From NCBI GenBank assembly GCA_031292625.1, contig JARLGU010000044.1, positions 1 to 60,665 on the forward strand: a DNA stretch of 60,665 nt. Reading direction: 5' to 3'. Source of the stretch: Capsulimonadaceae bacterium (GTDB taxonomy: Bacteria; Armatimonadota; Armatimonadia; Armatimonadales; Capsulimonadaceae). This document shows, in pieces, positions 9,688 through 17,394 of the stretch. The notes below the pieces were generated by a model. The model saw only the letters and a program-made list of their open reading frames with translations. It did not search any database and was not told the origin of the DNA. The position numbers and the translations under genes are program-made. Position 1 is the first letter of the stretch. Each line of letters opens with the position of its first letter.

Positions 9688-10443
9688 TTACCGATCGGTG
9701 GCAATGTAGGCGGGAAAGCCGCTCTGCTGCAACTGGGTCGCAGTTTGCTCGGCCGCAAGGCGGTTCCGGTAAGCGCCGACCTGAACCTTATAGACGGTGC
9801 CGCTGTCGCTCGTGACGGTTGATGTCATCGCCATGAACCCTCGATGCCGCAAATCAGCCGCGAAGATTCGTGCATTTTTCTCGCTCGTGAACGTCGTGCC
9901 GACCAGCACATGGTAAAGCGGAGCGTTGTCGGAGGGAGTCGAATCGCCCTGCTGCTGAGCGGACTGAGTTGGCGTCGTCTGGGTCTGCGCGGCGCTCTCT
10001 TGATGAGCGGGGGCCGGCGGCGCGACCGGCGCTGGCGACGCTCCGGAGTCCGCTCCAGACGGCGGCGCACTCGGAGTCGTGGACGGCGAGGCCGGAGCTG
10101 ACGTCGAGTTCGCAGCCGAGGAAGGGACGGTTGCGGATGTCGCAGCGCCGGATGTCTTTGACGCCGAAGGCTTCTTAGGCAACGGGTTCTGCTCGTCGAT
10201 CACGATCGAAGGCGCGCCTTTAGCCGTGTACTCACCGATACGCGCCGCTTGTACCGGCGGCGCCGAGGCGGCGCTCGTGGCAGCGGCGCCGGTTCCTTCG
10301 TCCGTTGACGTGGACTGACTAGACGCGGGAGCGTTTGCTTCGTCGGATGGCGGACCGCTCAGGTAAAAACCCAGCGCCAGACCGAGCACGACAACAAGCA
10401 CAACTGCCCCGACCCACTTCCAAAATCCGCTGTTATTTTCCAT
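9688..10443 (-). CDS. SPOR-domain, membrane-anchored protein
   Basis: This 251-residue protein has one N-terminal membrane helix (WVGAVVLVVVLGLALGFYL), a long Ala/Pro/Ser/Thr-rich linker (about 35-170) and a C-terminal SPOR domain (about 175-251: YHVLVGTTF, ADLRHRGF, YKVQVGAYRNRLAAEQ). SPOR domains bind septal peptidoglycan lacking stem peptides, so a role at the division site is likely from family knowledge. No division genes are adjacent. A short hairpin, GGCTAA/TTAGCC, lies in the interval between this stop and the glycosidase stop (9601-9687) but lacks a T-run. Confidence 0.85.
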   Translation of the reverse strand: MENNSGFWKWVGAVVLVVVLGLALGFYLSGPPSDEANAPASSQSTSTDEGTGAAATSAASAPPVQAARIGEYTAKGAPSIVIDEQNPLPKKPSASKTSGAATSATVPSSAANSTSAPASPSTTPSAPPSGADSGASPAPVAPPAPAHQESAAQTQTTPTQSAQQQGDSTPSDNAPLYHVLVGTTFTSEKNARIFAADLRHRGFMAMTSTVTSDSGTVYKVQVGAYRNRLAAEQTATQLQQSGFPAYIATDR

Positions 10444-10548
10444 ATTAGAGGTGATAACTCAAACGCACGGCTGAAGCGAACAGACAGCGATAGTGTACCT
10501 GCCCGAACCCGCGTCCTGTCAAGGAGGGCGCGAGCAGGGCCGGCGTGT

Positions 10549-11112
10549 CTATTTCAACAGCTTCGCGGAGGTCACCTTCAAAGAATGGGCCGAGGCGCTG
10601 TAGACTCCGGTGAAGCTTACCTTGTCCCCGATCCTTAAGCCCAGCGAGGGCGGAGCGACCTTTAAGCGCGGGGCGTTTTTCGCGGTCGCGTCATCAACGA
10701 TGATCTGACTGTCGTTCGTCGACACGACGATGTATCCGGTCACCGTCACCGTCTTGCCGTCCATCGCCTGCCGATCCTTATCTGAGCCCGTTTCGAGGTC
10801 GGATACCGCGTAGGAAAGCGTCCCGCCGTCGCTGGACGACGGCCCATCGGAGAGCGTCGATGCGCTCAGGTGCGATGGCGGAGGAGGTGTTCCCGTAGCG
10901 CCATTCAGGAGCAGCGGAATAAAGGTGGCGCCGGCCCACGCAAGGACGACAACGACCACAAAGACCACGACCCCAATTGCAATGGATGCGGCAGGATGGA
11001 AGCGCCGCTTCCTGCGCGGCAAAGTGGACGCCGGGGCTCCGCAATTTGGGCACAAAGCCGCGGCGGACGACATAGGTTCACCGCACGCGGCGCAAATCTT
11101 ATCATTCTCCAT
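10549..11112 (-). CDS. Zinc-ribbon membrane protein with OB-like C-terminal domain
   Basis: The 187-residue protein opens with a zinc ribbon (CAACGEP ... CPNCGAP, C8, C11, C22, C25), followed by a basic stretch and one strong membrane helix (IAIGVVVFVVVVVLAWAGATF). The C-terminal part (about 115-187; GKTVTVTGYIV, IIVDDAT, IGDKVSFTGVY) has the strand pattern of an OB-fold, tRNA_anti-like domain. The ribbon would be cytoplasmic and the OB-like part outside. No specific function can be given. It points the same way as the SPOR gene with about 105 bases between them, so they may form a loose pair. Confidence 0.75.
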   Translation of the reverse strand: MENDKICAACGEPMSSAAALCPNCGAPASTLPRRKRRFHPAASIAIGVVVFVVVVVLAWAGATFIPLLLNGATGTPPPPSHLSASTLSDGPSSSDGGTLSYAVSDLETGSDKDRQAMDGKTVTVTGYIVVSTNDSQIIVDDATAKNAPRLKVAPPSLGLRIGDKVSFTGVYSASAHSLKVTSAKLLK

Positions 11113-11279
11113 TCGAACAGAGGCCTCTCACATTCATAATTCTTTTCTCCTATTGCTCTCATTATGTTCCAGGCTAATCGTCCGAAATCCCACATTGTTT
11201 GCAAAACATCCGGTAATCGCGAACCCGGGTCGCGTTCGTTCCTGAGTGAGCGAGTGTTAAATTTCGGTTAATCTCCGGG

Positions 11280-11309
11280 TTGACAAAGATTTAAACCTTA
11301 TGCTAAAGT
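11280..11309 (+). promoter_or_regulatory. Promoter of the first ammonium transporter gene
   Basis: TTGACA (11280-11285), an 18-bp spacer and TAAAGT (11304-11309) with an upstream TG that makes an extended -10. The roughly 95-base leader contains possible stems CGCCA/TGGCG (near 11321-11334) and CTTTCGT/ACGAAG (near 11342-11370). I recognise no riboswitch class in it. Confidence 0.7.
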
Positions 11310-11411
11310 GTCACTGCCCGCCAGCGTTGGCGAGCGTACAACTTTCGTTAACCGGCCACGGCGACGAAGCAACCCGGCAACGGCACTGACTTTCTATAGG
11401 AGGATACCTTA

Positions 11412-12839
11412 GTGAAGAAAGCCATGCAGACGGGTGCGCGTGTTGCGTCGTTGCTCGTATTGCTTGTTTGTGTTTGTTTCCCTGCGTTCGCGCAGGCCGC
11501 CGCGGCTGCTCCCAAGCATCTGCCCGCGTCCGCCGTCAGTAGCGGTGACACCTCCTGGATGCTCACATCCAGTCTCCTCGTACTCCTGATGACGGTACCC
11601 GGTTTGGCACTGTTCTATGCGGGTCTGGTTCGCTCGAAGAACGTGCTTTCCGTGATGATGCAGTCTTTCGTGGCATCCGGCTTGATCACGGTCCAATGGG
11701 TGGTCTTCGGCTACTCGCTGGGATTTGGTCCGGACGTTGCCGGCAAGGGTCTCATCGGCGACCTCTCCTGGTCGTTTCTGCACAATGTCAGCGCCTACTA
11801 TCCCGAGGGAGCGACGGCGTCGGCAAGCTACGCAGCGACCATTCCTCATCAGGTCTACTGCATGTTCCAGCTGATGTTTGCGATCATCACGCCCGCTCTT
11901 ATCAGCGGCGCGATCGTTGAGCGCATGAAGTTCTCCGCCTACCTTGTGTTCATGTTCCTGTGGGCGACGTTCATCTACGATCCGCTGGCGCACTGGGTTT
12001 GGGGACACAACGGCTGGCTCAACACCGCCACTGCACTGGACTTTGCAGGCGGTTCCGTTGTCCACATGTCGTCCGGCTTTTCCGCACTGACGCTCGCGAT
12101 CATTCTTGGCCGCCGCAAGCGCTCGGAAGGCGGCGAGGAACTCCGGCCGCACAACCTGCCGTTCACAATGATCGGCGCCGCCTTACTTTGGGTCGGCTGG
12201 TTCGGTTTCAATGCGGGCTCCGCCTGCTCTGCGGGACAGCTCGCAACCAGCGCGTTCGTCGCAACCCACGTCGCAACCGCAACCGCGGCGTTTACGTGGA
12301 TGCTCTGGGACTGGGCCGTTTACAAGAAGCCCACCGCCCTTGGATTCTCTTCGGGAGCGGTTGCGGGCCTCGTCGGCATTACTCCGGCCTGCGGCTTCGT
12401 GACCCCGATGGGCGGCTTGATGATCGGAGTGATCGTTGCTTCGGTCTGCTTCTTTACAATCCGCCTCAAAAACCTCTTCCACGCTGACGATGCGCTGGAC
12501 GTGTTCGGCGTGCACGGCATGGGCGGCTTGACCGGCTGTATCTGCACCGGCTTGTTTGCGACGGTCTCCATCAACTCGGCCTACCACAACGGCCTGTTCA
12601 ACGGCGGCTCGTTCGCGGTATCTATTCTTCCGCAGCTCAAGGATGCGGGAGCGACAATCCTTCTAGCCGTGATTGGAACCATTATCCTGGCGAAAATCAC
12701 GAGCTTGATCTGCGGCGGCCTGCGCGCCAACGACGAAGAAGAAGAAATGGGACTGGACGTCACCGACCACGGCGAGGCTGGATACTCGATCGATGGCGGC
12801 GGGACGGGTTTCGCAGCCGCATTCGCGACGGCGGAATAA
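11412..12839 (+). CDS. amt: Ammonium transporter (Amt family), copy 1
   Basis: A 475-residue channel-type ammonium transporter of the inner membrane. It has a cleavable-looking signal segment (ASLLVLLVCVCFPAFAQA), as in several Amt proteins, then about eleven membrane helices. Family signatures include GLALFYAGLVRSKN, FAGGSVVHMSSG, the pore-lining DVFGVHGMGGLTG, and a cytoplasmic tail (GLDVTDHGEAGYS), the part that PII proteins contact in other species. The start is GTG at 11412 with AGGAGG eight bases upstream. No glnB/glnK gene is adjacent, unlike in many bacteria. A second amt gene follows, separated by two hairpins. Confidence 0.96.
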   Translation: MKKAMQTGARVASLLVLLVCVCFPAFAQAAAAAPKHLPASAVSSGDTSWMLTSSLLVLLMTVPGLALFYAGLVRSKNVLSVMMQSFVASGLITVQWVVFGYSLGFGPDVAGKGLIGDLSWSFLHNVSAYYPEGATASASYAATIPHQVYCMFQLMFAIITPALISGAIVERMKFSAYLVFMFLWATFIYDPLAHWVWGHNGWLNTATALDFAGGSVVHMSSGFSALTLAIILGRRKRSEGGEELRPHNLPFTMIGAALLWVGWFGFNAGSACSAGQLATSAFVATHVATATAAFTWMLWDWAVYKKPTALGFSSGAVAGLVGITPACGFVTPMGGLMIGVIVASVCFFTIRLKNLFHADDALDVFGVHGMGGLTGCICTGLFATVSINSAYHNGLFNGGSFAVSILPQLKDAGATILLAVIGTIILAKITSLICGGLRANDEEEEMGLDVTDHGEAGYSIDGGGTGFAAAFATAE

Positions 12840-12856
12840 CAGATCTCAGTGGAACT

Positions 12857-12902
12857 TGCCAGGGGCGAAAGAGAAACGCCCCTGGCATATATTTGCTTTT
12901 TG
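12857..12902 (+). terminator. Strong terminator after amt copy 1
   Basis: TGCCAGGGGCG (12857-12867) pairs perfectly with CGCCCCTGGCA (12877-12887), an 11-bp stem with a nine-base purine loop, followed by a T-rich tract with TTTGCTTTTTG. Confidence 0.88.
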
Positions 12903-13095
12903 CTGTACGATACGATCGGAGTGCTCTTCCTTTCGCCCACCGGGATTGCTGGACGAAAGCGGCCTGACCGGCCATCCTCGAGGCCCCGCGCCAAGAGGCG
13001 TCGCATCCGAGCGACATACACGCCATAGACGGCGACAGCGCCACGAACGATTGCCCTCGACAACATTCGCCGGCGCTAAATCCTTGTCAATGATG

Positions 13096-13142
13096 GCAGG
13101 GTGACCTGCTCCCGGAGCCCTCCGGAGCAGGTTTTTTGGAGG
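13096..13142 (+). promoter_or_regulatory. Terminator/attenuator abutting the amt copy 2 ribosome binding site, with possible antiterminator
   Basis: ACCTGCTC (13104-13111) and an inner CGGAG/CTCCG pair with GAGCAGGT (13125-13132), a stem of about 13 bp followed by six T (13132-13137). The next five bases are GGAGG, the ribosome binding site of amt copy 2. A competing small hairpin, GCAGG (13096-13100), loop GTGA (a GNRA-type tetraloop) and CCTGC (13105-13109), uses the left arm of the terminator stem. Any promoter for the gene must lie upstream, so its transcript must pass this terminator. The regulator or ligand is unknown. Confidence 0.75.
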
Positions 13143-13148
13143 ATAACC

Positions 13149-14519
13149 ATGTCTACGTTACGGCGCGCGCTCTTTGGGGCGTGCGCTCTTCTTGCTGTCT
13201 CGACGACACCGGCATTTGCCGATGCTGCAAGCACTCCGGGGCGCGTCGATTCAGGCGACACCGCGTGGCTGCTCTTGTGTGCCGCGCTCGTCTTCATCAT
13301 GACTCCCGGCCTGGGTTTCTTCTACGCCGGAATGATCAGGTCTAAGAACGCACTCTCCGTACTCATGCAATCGTTCGTGGCCTGCGGTTTGATTACGCTT
13401 CAGTGGGTGGCGATCGGCTATTCGATTGCATTCGGACCCGATGTTCATCATCTGTTCGGCAACCTGAGTTGGGCGTTCTTCAAGAATGTCAGCGCATCAG
13501 CGCCGTCGCCCCTCTATGCGCCGACCGTGCCGCATCAGGCGTTCGCGATCTATCAGCTGATGTTCGCGATCATCACGCCCGCGCTCATCAGCGGAGCCGT
13601 GGTCGAACGCATGAAGTTCCAGGCGTACGTCGTGTTCATCCTGCTCTGGGCGACTTTCGTCTACGATCCGCTTGCGCACTGGGTCTGGGCCGACGGCGGC
13701 TGGCTCGCGCGCATGGGCGTACATGACTTCGCAGGCGGTACCGTGGTCGAAATCGCATCCGGCGTTTCCGCGCTCGTGATGGCGCTGTTGCTTGGACCAC
13801 GCAGTAAAAACCCGTTCGGCGACGACATGAGACCGCACAACCTGCCGTTCACGCTGCTCGGCGGCTGCTTGCTCTGGTTCGGCTGGCTGGCGTTTAACTC
13901 CGGCTCAGCCGGCAGCGCGGGCGGCTCGGCGGTGGGCGCGTTTGTCGCGACCCAAATCGCCATGTCCGCGGCGGCCGTAACATGGATGGCGGCGGACTGG
14001 ATTATGTATAAGAAGCCGACCACCCTCGGCTTTATCTCAGGCGCGGTTGCCGGCGGCGTCGCCATTACGCCGTCATGCGGCTATATGGGCATTTCCGGCG
14101 CGCTCGCGGTCGGGATTGGCGCTGGAGTAATCTGTTACCTGGCGATCCGCATCAAGAACAAAATCGCCGCCGACGATTCGCTGGACGTCTTCGGCGTCCA
14201 CGGCTGTGGCGGCATGTGGGGCGTGCTGGCGAACGGCTTCTTCGGAACCCTCGGCGGGACCGCGGCCGCCGTGGTTCTCAGCCCGAACCCGCGCATCCAC
14301 CAAATCCTCGTTCAAGCCCTTGCGATGCTCGCGGCGATCGCCTTCACCGCGATCGGCACGGTCGTCGTTGCGATGGTGACCAAAGCCGCTTGCCGGGGTC
14401 TGCGAACCACCGGCGAGGACGAAGAGGTTGGACTGGACGAAGCCGATCATGGCGAAGCAGCCTACAGCCCTGGCGAAGGCGCTCACATGGTTGGCAGCGG
14501 CATGGCTGTGGTCGAGTAG
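13149..14519 (+). CDS. amt: Ammonium transporter (Amt family), copy 2
   Basis: A 457-residue Amt protein, clearly similar along its length to the upstream copy. It has a signal segment (ALFGACALLAVSTTPAFA), then GLGFFYAGMIRSKN, QLMFAIITPALISGAVVERM, FAGGTVVEIASG and DVFGVHGCGGMWG, ending in the tail GLDEADHGEAAYSPG. The ATG at 13149 has GGAGG six bases upstream. The copies probably arose by tandem duplication; different leaders suggest different expression. Copy 1 has its own extended -10 promoter. Copy 2 sits behind an attenuator-like hairpin, so it may be the conditionally expressed transporter or sensor. No PII gene is seen. Confidence 0.96.
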   Translation: MSTLRRALFGACALLAVSTTPAFADAASTPGRVDSGDTAWLLLCAALVFIMTPGLGFFYAGMIRSKNALSVLMQSFVACGLITLQWVAIGYSIAFGPDVHHLFGNLSWAFFKNVSASAPSPLYAPTVPHQAFAIYQLMFAIITPALISGAVVERMKFQAYVVFILLWATFVYDPLAHWVWADGGWLARMGVHDFAGGTVVEIASGVSALVMALLLGPRSKNPFGDDMRPHNLPFTLLGGCLLWFGWLAFNSGSAGSAGGSAVGAFVATQIAMSAAAVTWMAADWIMYKKPTTLGFISGAVAGGVAITPSCGYMGISGALAVGIGAGVICYLAIRIKNKIAADDSLDVFGVHGCGGMWGVLANGFFGTLGGTAAAVVLSPNPRIHQILVQALAMLAAIAFTAIGTVVVAMVTKAACRGLRTTGEDEEVGLDEADHGEAAYSPGEGAHMVGSGMAVVE

Positions 14520-14561
14520 GATACGACGCGCCCTCCCGCCGTGGCGGGGCAGCGTACTCGC

Positions 14562-14605
14562 ACCGGCCCATCTGGCTCGAAAAAGCCGGATGGGCCGGTA
14601 TTTTT
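14562..14605 (+). terminator. Terminator after amt copy 2
   Basis: ACCGGCCCATC (from 14562) pairs with GATGGGCCGGT (to 14599), with an inner GGCT/AGCC extension, followed by ATTTTTC. Confidence 0.88.
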
Positions 14606-14748
14606 CGTCCTAGAACCAGACTGAGCGCGGACATCAAAGAGATTCCAGCTCATGACGCAGATCCCGGATGCCGCGGAAGAACAGTCCCTCGCCTCGCAAA
14701 GCGTCGCGTAAAACCTGACTTCGATCGCCGAAGGCGCGGCGTAGACCG

Positions 14749-15921
14749 CTAGGAGCTAACGAGCGCTTGGCCGGGTCCGGACCACGCCACCCCCAGACGC
14801 GACGCGATGGTTGCGCCGATATCCGCCATCGTCGCCCGCGTGCCGAAAGCCGCATTCGCCTGCACGCCATTCCCGGTTACGAGAATTGGGACGTACTCTC
14901 GTGAGTGGTCGGTCGACGGCGTGACGGGATCGTTGCCGTGATCCGCCGTCAAAATCAGCAAGTCGCCGGGGCGCAGCGACGCCAGTATTCCGCCGAGAGC
15001 GGCATCGAACTCGACCAACGCCTGCGCGAAACCGGCGGGGTCGTTGCGATGGCCATAGAGCATATCGAAATCCTCGCAGTTCGCGAACAGCAGATCGAAC
15101 CCGTCACCCGCGATCGCCTCGCGGATCGCCGCGATATGCTCGCGATTGCTCTGAGTTCGTTGAGCGGTCGTAAAGTAGGCGCGAGGAAAGAGCTCGGCGA
15201 TGACGCCGATTGCGTGGATGCGCCGGCCGGCAGCTGCAAGCGTGCTGAGCACGTTGGGTTCGGGCGGGGCAAGCGGAAAGTCTCGGCGATTGCCCGTGCG
15301 CTTGAACGAAGCCGCCCCCGCCCCGATGAACGGGCGGGCGATCACGCGCTGCACATTGTGCGGCGCGACGAGCATCCGGCGAGCGCCCTCGCACAGCCGG
15401 TACAATTCGGCGATCGGAATCACCTCTTCATGCGCGGCGATCTGAAATACGGAATCGGCCGAAGTGTAAACGATAGGACGCCCAGTGCGAACGTGCTCTT
15501 CGCCGAGGCGCGCGATGATCTCCGTTCCCGAAGCTGGGACGTTGCCCAGGATCCGTCGTCCCGCAAGGCGCTCGAACTCGGCGACGACGGATGGCGGGAA
15601 GCCTTCCGGATAGGTCGGGAACGGCGTCGCCGTCACGATGCCCATCATTTCCCAGTGGCCCGTAACGCTATCCTTGCCGGCCGATGCCTCCTGTGCCCTG
15701 CCAAAGGCGCCGCGAGACGGGAGATCGTCACGAAGACCGTCGATGCGTGCGATTCGCCCCAAGCCAAGCGACTCAAGAGCCGGCAAGGCGAGGCCCCCGG
15801 CGGCCTCGGCGACGTGCTGCAGAGTCGCGCTCCGCGCATCATCGGGGCCATACGCTGCCGCATCCGGCATCGCGCCGACCCCGCAACCATCCATGACGAT
15901 TAAAATGCACCGTGAGGACAC
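14749..15921 (-). CDS. deoB: Phosphopentomutase
   Basis: The enzyme interconverts ribose or deoxyribose 1-phosphate and 5-phosphate, linking nucleoside salvage to the pentose phosphate pathway. At 390 residues it has the usual DeoB length. Visible family features are the metal-binding N-terminus ILIVMDGCGVGAMPDA, the central GKDSVTGHWEMMGI, and the alkaline-phosphatase-type metal site TADHGNDPVTPSTDHSREY. The start is GTG at 15921 with AAGGGG seven bases upstream. The mutarotase-like gene ends 22 bases upstream on the same strand, so the two probably share a transcript, which suits carbohydrate metabolism. Confidence 0.96.
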   Translation of the reverse strand: MSSRCILIVMDGCGVGAMPDAAAYGPDDARSATLQHVAEAAGGLALPALESLGLGRIARIDGLRDDLPSRGAFGRAQEASAGKDSVTGHWEMMGIVTATPFPTYPEGFPPSVVAEFERLAGRRILGNVPASGTEIIARLGEEHVRTGRPIVYTSADSVFQIAAHEEVIPIAELYRLCEGARRMLVAPHNVQRVIARPFIGAGAASFKRTGNRRDFPLAPPEPNVLSTLAAAGRRIHAIGVIAELFPRAYFTTAQRTQSNREHIAAIREAIAGDGFDLLFANCEDFDMLYGHRNDPAGFAQALVEFDAALGGILASLRPGDLLILTADHGNDPVTPSTDHSREYVPILVTGNGVQANAAFGTRATMADIGATIASRLGVAWSGPGQALVSS

Positions 15922-15943
15922 CGGGATACCCCTTGCGCGTGCG

Positions 15944-16897
15944 TTACGCCTCGAACGCCTCTTCGGCGATCTTGGCAGCCTGCTCGATCAGCGCCGGAAG
16001 CTTGGCGGCCAACGCGGCATCGTCCTTTGGCAAGCCCGGGTTCTTCAGAACAACCCACGTTTCGATGTGCGTGACGGTCTCGTCGGGACCGAGGTTTACG
16101 AGAGGCCCAAGAGATTCGAGTTCCTGGAATGCGCCCTTGGTGAACGTCTCAAAGTTGGATCCCATATCCGCGTGCACTTCGGGGCCAAATGGATCCAGGT
16201 CAATGAATATGACGAGCAGGTCACCGCTCGGGGCTTCAAACGCTGCCCAGGCATCGGGCGAATAGACGCCAAGCTTCTGCGCAAAGTCGCGGGATGCATC
16301 CGACCGAAGCTGGATGTAGTTCGTGCCCCACGTCCATCGCGGGTCCGCCATGTCGGTGAAAGGCCACATGACCAGCGGCCGCGCGGGGAGGTAATCGTTA
16401 TCCTCGCCGTGGTCCTTATGAGGAGCTTGCGGGAAAATCACGCGTCCGCCAGGCGCAACCACGCTCAGCGCCCAAGGCGCGAGTTCGACCGCCCAGGTCC
16501 CCCGGTTCGTAAGCCGGTGCTCCACCTGCACCGCGGGAGTGTTATCGCCAGCCAGGCGAATCGCCATCTCCTTCTGGATGCCGGTGGCCGCTTCGGTCGC
16601 CTCGGTCAGAACAAGATCCCCATCCTCTTCCCGGACGCCGACCGGATCGTTGTCGGGCTGATAAGAGCGAGGCTTGTACTCGGGCGCATGCCACAGGCGA
16701 TGTCCTCCGTAGATAGTCCACTCGTTCGACGGGCCTATCTTGCCCTTAAACTCGTCGAGCAGGCCGAACAAGTTCGCGCCGCCGGGAGAGGACAACGAGA
16801 CAATGCGAGGACCGGCCTTCGTAAACGCGACCAGCTCCAGCGCGCCATTTGCCAGACGGATGCAATCCTTCCAACCTTCAAAATCAATTGTTTCCAA
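15944..16897 (-). CDS. Galactose mutarotase-like fold protein, function unknown
   Basis: This 317-residue soluble protein has the strand-rich pattern of the aldose epimerase/mutarotase superfamily (KAGPRIVSLSSPGG, YGGHRLWHAPEY, VEHRLTNRG). It resembles DUF4380-type proteins more than true GalM. H-containing motifs are present (HRLWH near residue 66), but I cannot assign a catalytic pair with certainty. There is no signal peptide. The start is a TTG at 16897 with GAGG about nine bases upstream; no ATG fits better. It lies directly upstream of deoB in the same direction. Acting on a sugar or sugar phosphate is inference from fold and context. Confidence 0.75.
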   Translation of the reverse strand: METIDFEGWKDCIRLANGALELVAFTKAGPRIVSLSSPGGANLFGLLDEFKGKIGPSNEWTIYGGHRLWHAPEYKPRSYQPDNDPVGVREEDGDLVLTEATEAATGIQKEMAIRLAGDNTPAVQVEHRLTNRGTWAVELAPWALSVVAPGGRVIFPQAPHKDHGEDNDYLPARPLVMWPFTDMADPRWTWGTNYIQLRSDASRDFAQKLGVYSPDAWAAFEAPSGDLLVIFIDLDPFGPEVHADMGSNFETFTKGAFQELESLGPLVNLGPDETVTHIETWVVLKNPGLPKDDAALAAKLPALIEQAAKIAEEAFEA

Positions 16898-17169
16898 TAG
16901 GGGTTACCTCGCGTGGATTGTTCGCCAGGGCTCGGAGGAGTTCCTGCAATGTTAACGAAGCAAGACGCGGCCCGTCAACACCGGGATTTAGGGCATCGCT
17001 TATGGCCGGGCTTCGCCGCTATTCCTTTGCTGCCGCGAAGCGCTCCGTTGATTTGAAGGCCTAAAGAGGGAGCGGCGACAGGCATGATCCAACGACGCGT
17101 TGGTCATGGCCGGCAAGCGCCAGCAATCTTCTTTCTCCATGAGCGTGTGTAAAGGATCGAAACGGTTTG
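16898..17169. other. Intergenic region, no gene seen
   Basis: The 497-base gap between the mutarotase-like gene and the serine hydrolase stop holds no convincing gene. The right half is repeat B copy 1. Open frames crossing it on both strands are products of the GC-rich repeat. Confidence 0.5.
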
Positions 17170-17356
17170 TAAAACGGCTTCCGTTGCCGCCGGGGCAGTT
17201 TTTGAAAAAGGGCCGTTACAGCGCTTTCACGGCTCACGATGTGCGCTGGATCGGACGCAGGCGGCATAGACCGTACGCGTGTTGACGAGGCATCGTAAAT
17301 CACCGCCGTCAACGAGGCGCGGGGGAAAAAATGCCCCGGCGGCACGAGCCGTCCTG
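17170..17356 (+). repeat. Repeat family B, copy 1 (187 bp)
   Basis: It begins TAAAACGGCTT and ends GAGCCGTCCTG, a diverged version of the complementary ends seen in the other copies. Inside are the family landmarks GTTTTTGAAAAAGGGCCGT, GTACGCGTGTTGACG and GCCCCGGCGGCACGAGCC. Conserved sequence continues for about 35 bases past the right end (AATCTTTCTCGCAATACGCC). It is 2 bp shorter than the 189-bp standard. Confidence 0.85.
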
Positions 17357-17394
17357 AATCTTTCTCGCAATACGCCAGTTTATTGCACTTACTC

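Noticed and set aside
11310-11411. Known riboswitch in the amt copy 1 leader
   Set aside because: Two possible stems are present, but I could not match the conserved core of any class I know, including the glnA/glutamine type.
14905-15903. Long + strand open frame opposite deoB (and similar frames opposite gnd, atpA, the OPT-like gene and the M28-like/FtsX gene)
   Set aside because: They are antisense shadows of well-identified genes in GC-rich DNA; their products are Arg-rich with no domain.
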